From: Candidatus Iainarchaeum sp.
GTDB taxonomy: Archaea > Iainarchaeota > Iainarchaeia > Iainarchaeales > GCA-2688035
Reading direction: 5' to 3'
Assembly (NCBI GenBank): GCA_017608725.1
Contig: JAFCFG010000018.1
Coordinates: 1 to 10,544 of the forward strand
Length of the DNA stretch: 10,544 nt
The notes beneath the pieces were generated by a model. The model had not been told where the DNA came from and searched no databases. It was given only the letters and a program-made list of their open reading frames with translations. This document shows positions 6,645 through 10,544 of this stretch, one piece after another; the first letter of the stretch is position 1; each line of letters starts with the position of its first letter. The position numbers and the translations under genes are program-made.

Positions 6645-6663
6645 AACAAAAGTTTTATTTAAG
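6640..6663 (+). promoter_or_regulatory. BRE/TATA promoter of srp54
   Basis: A purine-rich run (GGGGAAAAACAAAAG) leads into TTTTATTTAA at 6653-6662, a good archaeal TATA-like box with BRE. A start about 25 bases downstream gives a leader of roughly 20 bases containing the AGGT ribosome-binding site (6691-6694, seven bases before ATG 6702). Confidence 0.5.
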
Positions 6664-6701
6664 GCTTCTCTTATGAAATTTAGGTAAGGAAGGTAGAGTA
6701 A

Positions 6702-8060
6702 ATGGGCTTGGGTGAAACTCTAAGGAATGCAATGGAAAGCCTGAGAAAGGCAACTGTCTTTGACAAGGCTGTAATTAAAGAAGCTGTTAAGGAGATTCAA
6801 AGGGCCCTGATTGCAGCAGATGTAGAGGTAAAGCTCGTTCTTGAATTAAGCAAAAAGATTGAAAAAGAGGCAACAAGGGAAAAACTGCCTTCAGGCCTCT
6901 CAAGGAGAGAACACGTCATAAAGGCAGCCTATGACTCCCTTGTTGAATTGCTTGGCGGCTTAGGCAAGAAGGCACCGGAAAAGCCAAAAAGGATTCTCCT
7001 TGTTGGGCTGTTTGGAGCAGGAAAAACAACCAGTGTTGCAAAGCTTGCAAAGTACTATATGAAGCGAGGCATGAAAGCAGGGGTTATTGCTGCAGACACA
7101 TACAGGCCAGCAGCAATAGAACAGCTTGAGCAGTTAAGCGGGAAAGTAAAAATTCCGTTCTTTGGCATCAGGGGGGAGAAAAAAGCAGCAAAAGTAATTG
7201 AAAAAGCATTGAGGGAAATGAGGGGGTTTGATGTTCTTATTGCTGATTCTGCCGGCAGGAACGCGTTTGACAAGGATTTGGTAAAAGAGATAAAGGAAAT
7301 CAACAAGGCACTGAAGCCAGATGAGAAGTGGCTTGTAATTGGAGCAGACATTGGGCAGCTTGCAAAAAAGCAGGCAGAGGCATTCCACAAGGCAGTCGGG
7401 GTAAACGGGGTTATCATTACAAGGATTGATGGCTCAGCAAAGGGAGGGGGTGCCCTCTCAGCATGCCGTGTTGCCAACTGCCCTGTTTACTTTTTGGGCA
7501 CGGGGGAAAAGCTGGATGACCTGCAGTTGTTTGATGCACAAAGGTACTTGAGCAGGATAATGGGCTACGGGGACCTGCAAGCCTTGCTGGAGAAAGCGAA
7601 GGAGATAACAGCAGAGGAAGAGCTCTCACCAGAAGAGCTGCTTAAGGGAGAATTCAATTTGGATGTTTTCTACAAGCAGCTTAGGGCAACGAGAAAAATG
7701 GGGCCCTTGACAAAGGTTGCGGAAATGCTGGGCTTGAAGATGCAATTACCAAAAGAAATGCTTGAAATGACAGAGGAAAAACTTGATAGTTTCAAAGTTA
7801 TTATGGACTCAATGACCAAAGAGGAAAAGCTCAATCCAGATGTGATGAGCAGAAGCAGAATTCAGAGGATTGCAAAAGGCAGCGGGACAAGTGAGAAACA
7901 GGTTAGAGAGCTGTTAAAAGCTTACAAGCAAATGGATAGTGTTTTCAGAAAATTCAGGAAACTGGATGAAAAGGCCTTGCAGAAAAAAGGCGGCCTTGAC
8001 ATGCAAAAGCTGGCCCAGATGTTTGGCAGGAAGAAAAAGAAAAAGTTCAAGATAAGGTGA
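6702..8060 (+). CDS. srp54: Signal recognition particle 54 kDa protein SRP54
   Basis: SRP54 binds the signal sequence of nascent chains and 7S RNA, then meets FtsY at the membrane through paired GTPase domains. The 452-residue product has an N domain (about 1-90), a G domain and a methionine-bearing M domain (about 310-440). Motifs: P-loop GLFGAGKTT (102-110), DTYRPAAIEQL, DSAGR (182-186), TRIDGSAKGG (from 240), 'FLGTGEKLDDL'. In the M domain, 'MGPLTKVAEMLG' and 'RSRIQRIAKGSGTSEKQVRE' (from 384) are the finger-loop flank and the SRP RNA-binding helix motif. The C-terminus is a lysine cluster. Oddities: Phe104 replaces the usual P-loop Gln, Arg241 the Lys of TKxD, and Ser183 the Thr of DTAGR. 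ATG 6702 has AGGT seven bases upstream. The stop lies inside the next gene's GGTGA site. Confidence 0.96.
   Translation: MGLGETLRNAMESLRKATVFDKAVIKEAVKEIQRALIAADVEVKLVLELSKKIEKEATREKLPSGLSRREHVIKAAYDSLVELLGGLGKKAPEKPKRILLVGLFGAGKTTSVAKLAKYYMKRGMKAGVIAADTYRPAAIEQLEQLSGKVKIPFFGIRGEKKAAKVIEKALREMRGFDVLIADSAGRNAFDKDLVKEIKEINKALKPDEKWLVIGADIGQLAKKQAEAFHKAVGVNGVIITRIDGSAKGGGALSACRVANCPVYFLGTGEKLDDLQLFDAQRYLSRIMGYGDLQALLEKAKEITAEEELSPEELLKGEFNLDVFYKQLRATRKMGPLTKVAEMLGLKMQLPKEMLEMTEEKLDSFKVIMDSMTKEEKLNPDVMSRSRIQRIAKGSGTSEKQVRELLKAYKQMDSVFRKFRKLDEKALQKKGGLDMQKLAQMFGRKKKKKFKIR
8056..8060 (+). promoter_or_regulatory. Ribosome-binding site GGTGA overlapping the srp54 stop
   Basis: GGTGA includes the TGA stop of srp54 and stands five bases before ATG 8066. 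It decides that start over the in-frame GTG at 8057, which lies within the motif, and implies coupled translation of the two genes. Confidence 0.6.
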
Positions 8061-8065
8061 TTTGG

Positions 8066-8800
8066 ATGCCGGGAAAGACTGGAAAATCACGGTTGAAACA
8101 GGGGCAAATTTGGCCCAAGAGCCTAAGCAATAAAACCCTTGAGAGGATAGGGTTGCATATGAGGCTGAATGGAACTGCCCCAACTATGCACAGAAGATAC
8201 ACCTACTTTGAAAGAACTGTTGGCAGGATGCTTGAACCAGCTTCCATAGAAATTGAAGGGAAACTGCATAAAAAGCTGGCAGGCCCTATTGCCAGAAAAA
8301 TCGCCAAGGTACACAAGAAAACAGGCATAATAATAATCCCAAAAGAAGTTGAGTTTGCTCCAATAGGCTTTGCTTTGAAGCGAACATTTAGGTCAATGGC
8401 TGGTCCCGGCTTCCTGGGGCCTAAAACAAAAAGGCGGCTTGGGGAGAAAATTAAGCAACTGTATCAGCAGGGGGCAATTTCCTTCAGTGTTGAAAAAATA
8501 GCAGAGCCCAGGAAAAAACACCACATCAAGGCTTTACCGAGAAGAAAAAAGCGCAAGAAAAAGCCGGCGGAAATGCAGAAATTTGATGTAAGGGCAAGCG
8601 TTGATTTTTCCGGGGCCTTGAAAGATATTGACAGCATTCTTGGAAGCAGGCAAGGCAAAGAATTCAGAAGCTATTTTAGCAAGTACCTCTCAGAGGAAAC
8701 AAAAGAAATGCACCGGTATATAACAGAAAAAATAGGAAGAACAATCATTGATGAAAGGAGCAGGCTGTTTCTGAAAAAGAAGGGCAACAGGGGCGATTAG
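8066..8800 (+). CDS. Unrecognised, strongly basic protein
   Basis: A 244-residue protein I do not recognise. It has no signal peptide, no membrane segment and no clear enzyme motif. The N-terminal part (about 1-145) is rich in Lys/Arg and includes 'GKLHKKLAGPIARKIAKVHK', a very hydrophobic strand 'TGIIIIPKEVEFAPIGFALK' and 'MAGPGFLGPKTKRRL'. A basic linker (about 147-170, 'RKKHHIKALPRRKKRKKKP') joins it to a C-terminal, probably helical part ('FSGALKDIDSILGSRQGKEF', 'SEETKEMHRYITEKIGRTII') that ends in KKKGNRGD. The charge suggests RNA, DNA or ribosome contact, which is inference only. Codon use resembles the neighbours. GGTGA across the srp54 stop sets ATG 8066, and the stop abuts the next gene with no gap, so it belongs to the srp54 transcript. 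It is a real gene by length, start signal and packing. Confidence 0.75.
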   Translation: MPGKTGKSRLKQGQIWPKSLSNKTLERIGLHMRLNGTAPTMHRRYTYFERTVGRMLEPASIEIEGKLHKKLAGPIARKIAKVHKKTGIIIIPKEVEFAPIGFALKRTFRSMAGPGFLGPKTKRRLGEKIKQLYQQGAISFSVEKIAEPRKKHHIKALPRRKKRKKKPAEMQKFDVRASVDFSGALKDIDSILGSRQGKEFRSYFSKYLSEETKEMHRYITEKIGRTIIDERSRLFLKKKGNRGD

Positions 8801-9337
8801 TTGCTTGTAATAGTTGGCTCAAAAAATGCAGCAAAGCTGCAGGCAGTTGAAAGGGGCTTTGCCCGTTATTTTCAGGGAGTGGGAGTAAAGGGGGCAGAGG
8901 TTGAAAGCGGGGTAAGCGACCAGCCTTTGGCATTGCAGGAAATAATCAGGGGGGCAGTGAACAGGGCAAAGAACGCTTGGGGGAAAGCAGGGGAAAAATG
9001 TGATTACAGTGTTGGAATGGAAGCTGGCCTGTTTGAGGTTCCGGGAACCAGAACTGGTTACATGGATGTTGCAGCTGTTGCTGTTTTTGATGGAAACAGG
9101 GTTTATTTGGGCCTGACGCCGGCATTTGAATATCCAAGGCAGGTTCTGGAAAAGATTTTGAAAGAGGGAAAGGAAGTAAGCGATGTTTTCCTTGAATTAT
9201 GGAATGACGACACCAGAGACAGTGCAGGGGCAATTGGCAGGCTGAGTGAGGGAGCAGTGCCAAGGCCAGGGCTGCTGGAAATGGGTTTATTAATGGCTTT
9301 GGTGCAGGTAGTGAACAAAAAGCATTACAGGGAATAG
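8801..9337 (+). CDS. Inosine/xanthosine triphosphatase, DUF84/YjjX family
   Basis: A 178-residue member of the YjjX/DUF84 NTPase family, which removes damaged purine nucleotides (ITP, XTP) by hydrolysing them to nucleoside diphosphates and so protects nucleic acids. Visible family signatures: the N-terminal phosphate-binding phrase 'IVGSKNAAKLQAVERGF', 'VESGVSDQPLALQE' (about 31-44), 'DYSVGMEAGLF' (about 68-78), and 'GAIGRLSEGAVPRPGLLEMG' with 'LLMALV' near the end. Length is normal for the family. The start is TTG 8801, directly after the TAG of the preceding gene; no other start keeps the first beta-strand. The G-rich AGGGGCGAT just upstream, inside the previous gene, is the only candidate ribosome-binding site. 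The exact nucleotide preference cannot be read from sequence. It probably shares the srp54 transcript. Confidence 0.88.
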   Translation: MLVIVGSKNAAKLQAVERGFARYFQGVGVKGAEVESGVSDQPLALQEIIRGAVNRAKNAWGKAGEKCDYSVGMEAGLFEVPGTRTGYMDVAAVAVFDGNRVYLGLTPAFEYPRQVLEKILKEGKEVSDVFLELWNDDTRDSAGAIGRLSEGAVPRPGLLEMGLLMALVQVVNKKHYRE

Positions 9338-9369
9338 GAATGGTTAAGGGCAGTTAGAAAAATGGTTGC

Positions 9370-9375
9370 GGGTGA
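9370..9375 (+). promoter_or_regulatory. Ribosome-binding site GGGTGA deciding the prepilin peptidase start
   Basis: GGGTGA stands seven bases before ATG 9383. The in-frame ATG at 9362 lies upstream of it with no comparable motif, and its seven extra residues (MVAGEAK) do not resemble a family N-terminus. Confidence 0.6.
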
Positions 9376-9382
9376 AGCGAAA

Positions 9383-10198
9383 ATGGAACCAATTTTAATG
9401 ACTAGGATTGCTGTTTTGCTTGCTGGCTGCATTGCAGCCGCTTACACTGATGCAAAAACCGGGCTTATTTTGGATAAAATTACTTACCCGATGATTTTAA
9501 TCGGGATTATTTTGAATCTTGCTGAGGCAAACTGGCTGTTTTTGGGAATTGGAATAGGGGTTTTTGCAATCGGCTATGCTGTTTACTATGCTGGAAAGGT
9601 TGGCGGCGGGGATGTAAAGCTTTTGACTGCAATCGCGTTTTTGCTGCCGATGTTTGGAGGGAGTATGTTTTTGCTGAATGCCCTGTTCATTGCAGCACTG
9701 CTTGCAGTAACATTTTATGCAGTATACTTTGCTGCAAAGTACTGGAGGACAGGGATTAATTGGAGAGAGAATAGGGGAAGTGTGAAAAAGGCTGGCCTTT
9801 TCGGCATTGTTGTTATAGCATACTTCTTTGCCCTTGTTCAAATGAAGTTGCTTGCAGTAACAGCTGTTTTGATTCTTGCTGTCCCCCTGGGGTTTGCACT
9901 GGTTTTCATGTCATTTGAAAGGGGCATCAGGAAAAACTTCTTTTTGGAAAAAGTCAAGCTGGACAAACTGGGGGAAGACGAAGTTATTGCCCTTGAGTTC
10001 CTGGATAAAAAAATCAAAAAGAAATTGAACTTGAAAATTAAGGGGGTTTTTGGCAAGGAGGAAATTGAAAAATTAAAAAAACTCAGAGTAGAGCAGGTTC
10101 CTGTTTACAGGGGCATGCCGCCCTTTGCCCCTTTTATTTTGCTTGGATGTATTGCTGCACTGGCGCAGCCTGATTTAATAAGTGTTTTGTTTCTATAA
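9383..10198 (+). CDS. Archaeal prepilin/archaellin signal peptidase (A24 family)
   Basis: A membrane aspartyl protease that removes the short basic leader from class III signal peptides of archaellins and type IV pilins (FlaK/PibD type). The 271-residue product is rich in transmembrane helices. The first catalytic Asp is D23 in 'AAAYTDAKTGLILDKITYP'; the second is D77 in the diagnostic GGGD of 'KVGGGDVKLLTAIAFLLP'. A charged soluble stretch (about 190-245) precedes a last hydrophobic segment beginning 'MPPFAPFILLGCIAAL', which fits the archaeal type-II A24 C-terminal extension. Start chosen at ATG 9383 for its GGGTGA site; ATG 9362 is the alternative. It follows the DUF84 gene by 45 bases and precedes a glycosyltransferase by nine. 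No pilin or archaellin gene is visible, so the substrate is unknown. Confidence 0.9.
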   Translation: MEPILMTRIAVLLAGCIAAAYTDAKTGLILDKITYPMILIGIILNLAEANWLFLGIGIGVFAIGYAVYYAGKVGGGDVKLLTAIAFLLPMFGGSMFLLNALFIAALLAVTFYAVYFAAKYWRTGINWRENRGSVKKAGLFGIVVIAYFFALVQMKLLAVTAVLILAVPLGFALVFMSFERGIRKNFFLEKVKLDKLGEDEVIALEFLDKKIKKKLNLKIKGVFGKEEIEKLKKLRVEQVPVYRGMPPFAPFILLGCIAALAQPDLISVLFL

Positions 10199-10207
10199 GT
10201 GAGATAA

Positions 10208-10544
10208 ATGGCTGGAATAGAGATAATTGTTGGGATTCCCTCTTACAACAATGAGAAAACAATTGCATTTGTTGCAGAGCAGGTTGATAGGGGCCTGGGA
10301 AAATACTTTTCTGGAAAGGGGGCATTGATTGTTGATTCAGATGGGGGAAGCAGTGATAAGACAAGGGAGGCTTTTGAAGGAGTGGAAACGAAAACTGAGA
10401 AGCTGTTTGTGCATTATAAAAACCCAGTTCCGGGAAAGGGCTCTGCATTTAAGGAGATTTGGGAAACTGGTTTGGAAAAGGGGGCAAAGCGGTTCATGGT
10501 GGTTGATTCTGATTTAAGGAGCATTAGGCCGGAGTGGGTTAAGA
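10208..10544 (+). CDS. Glycosyltransferase, family 2 / 81-like (partial, cut by window end)
   Basis: The first 112 codons of a GT-A fold glycosyltransferase. The N-terminal strand 'IEIIVGIPSYNNEKTIAFVA' is the usual nucleotide-sugar entry. 'LIVDSDGGSSDKTRE' follows, then 'NPVPGKGSAFKEIWETGL' and the metal-binding DxD-like 'FMVVDSDLRSIRPEWV'. The combination of GKG and 'DSDLRSI-P-W' resembles GT81-type glucosyl- or mannosyl-glycerate synthases (which use phosphoglycerate acceptors) as much as ordinary GT2 enzymes. The acceptor cannot be decided from the N-terminal third. ATG 10208 is preceded by GTGAG (10199-10203), right after the stop of the prepilin peptidase gene, so the two are probably co-transcribed. 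The rest lies beyond the window. Confidence 0.85.
   Translation, partial: MAGIEIIVGIPSYNNEKTIAFVAEQVDRGLGKYFSGKGALIVDSDGGSSDKTREAFEGVETKTEKLFVHYKNPVPGKGSAFKEIWETGLEKGAKRFMVVDSDLRSIRPEWVK

Larger units (their letters stand above)
6490..6701. other. Divergent intergenic region between lemA and srp54
   Basis: This is the longest spacer in the window (212 bases) and clearly more AT-rich than the genes. It holds outward promoters on both strands, two copies of an 11-mer, a TTTAAA pair seven bases apart (6540-6545 and 6553-6558), and a perfect palindrome TTAAGCTTAA (6607-6616). I see no convincing coding frame and no tRNA. A short RNA starting near 6570 from the first plus-strand box cannot be excluded. 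Confidence 0.6.

Noticed and set aside
6490..6701. tRNA, SRP 7S RNA or riboswitch in the srp54 upstream spacer
   Set aside because: The spacer is AT-rich with only short palindromes; no cloverleaf and no GC-rich long helix of a 7S RNA can be drawn.
7055..7477. Antisense open frame opposite the SRP54 G domain
   Set aside because: The sense frame encodes the conserved GTPase motifs; the antisense protein shows nothing recognisable.

Overview
The window reads as a piece of an archaeal chromosome. It carries an archaeal-type translation and protein-targeting neighbourhood: a probable ribosomal protein L31e end, aIF6, ribosomal protein LX/L18Ae, prefoldin alpha, FtsY and SRP54 with an archaeal/eukaryotic-style M domain. 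Genes are tightly packed. Start codons are mixed ATG/GTG/TTG, preceded by GGAGG, GGTG or GGTGA ribosome-binding sites, with AT-rich TATA-like boxes in the few spacers. Some details would fit a DPANN-type lineage (a charged tail on the putative L31e, SRP54 with a 'GLFGAGKTT' P-loop, a bacterial-looking LemA/HtpX pair), but that placement is inference and cannot be settled from one window.

Layout. Positions 1-2966 (+) form one compact probable operon, rpl31e(end)-eif6-rplX-pfdA-ftsY, with gaps of a few bases or short overlaps. This matches a gene order known from many archaea. Positions 3002-4975 (+) hold a secreted/membrane DUF2207 protein with a polyglycine tail and its own TATA-like promoter. 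Converging on it from the other strand is a two-gene unit, lemA-htpX (6489 to 5003). The 27-base convergent gap holds a small hairpin and a T-tract. A 212-base divergent spacer (6490-6701) carries promoters both ways. From 6702 a second (+) run follows: srp54, an unrecognised very basic protein, a DUF84 inosine/xanthosine triphosphatase, an archaeal prepilin peptidase, and the start of a family 2/81-like glycosyltransferase cut by the window end.

How the genes work together. The first operon makes ribosome parts, a subunit-joining/anti-association factor, a chaperone for nascent chains, and the SRP receptor. The second operon begins with the GTPase partner of that receptor. Between ftsY and srp54 sits a membrane quality-control set (LemA, HtpX protease, DUF2207). 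The region therefore groups nascent-chain targeting with handling of membrane proteins. The prepilin peptidase and glycosyltransferase at the right end concern surface-protein maturation and glycan or osmolyte synthesis.

Most of the window is housekeeping. I see no CRISPR array, tRNA, rRNA, insertion sequence or phage module. The parts most worth a second look are the unrecognised basic protein coupled to srp54, the altered GTPase motifs of SRP54, the LemA-HtpX/DUF2207 set placed between the two SRP GTPases, and the structured divergent promoter region.
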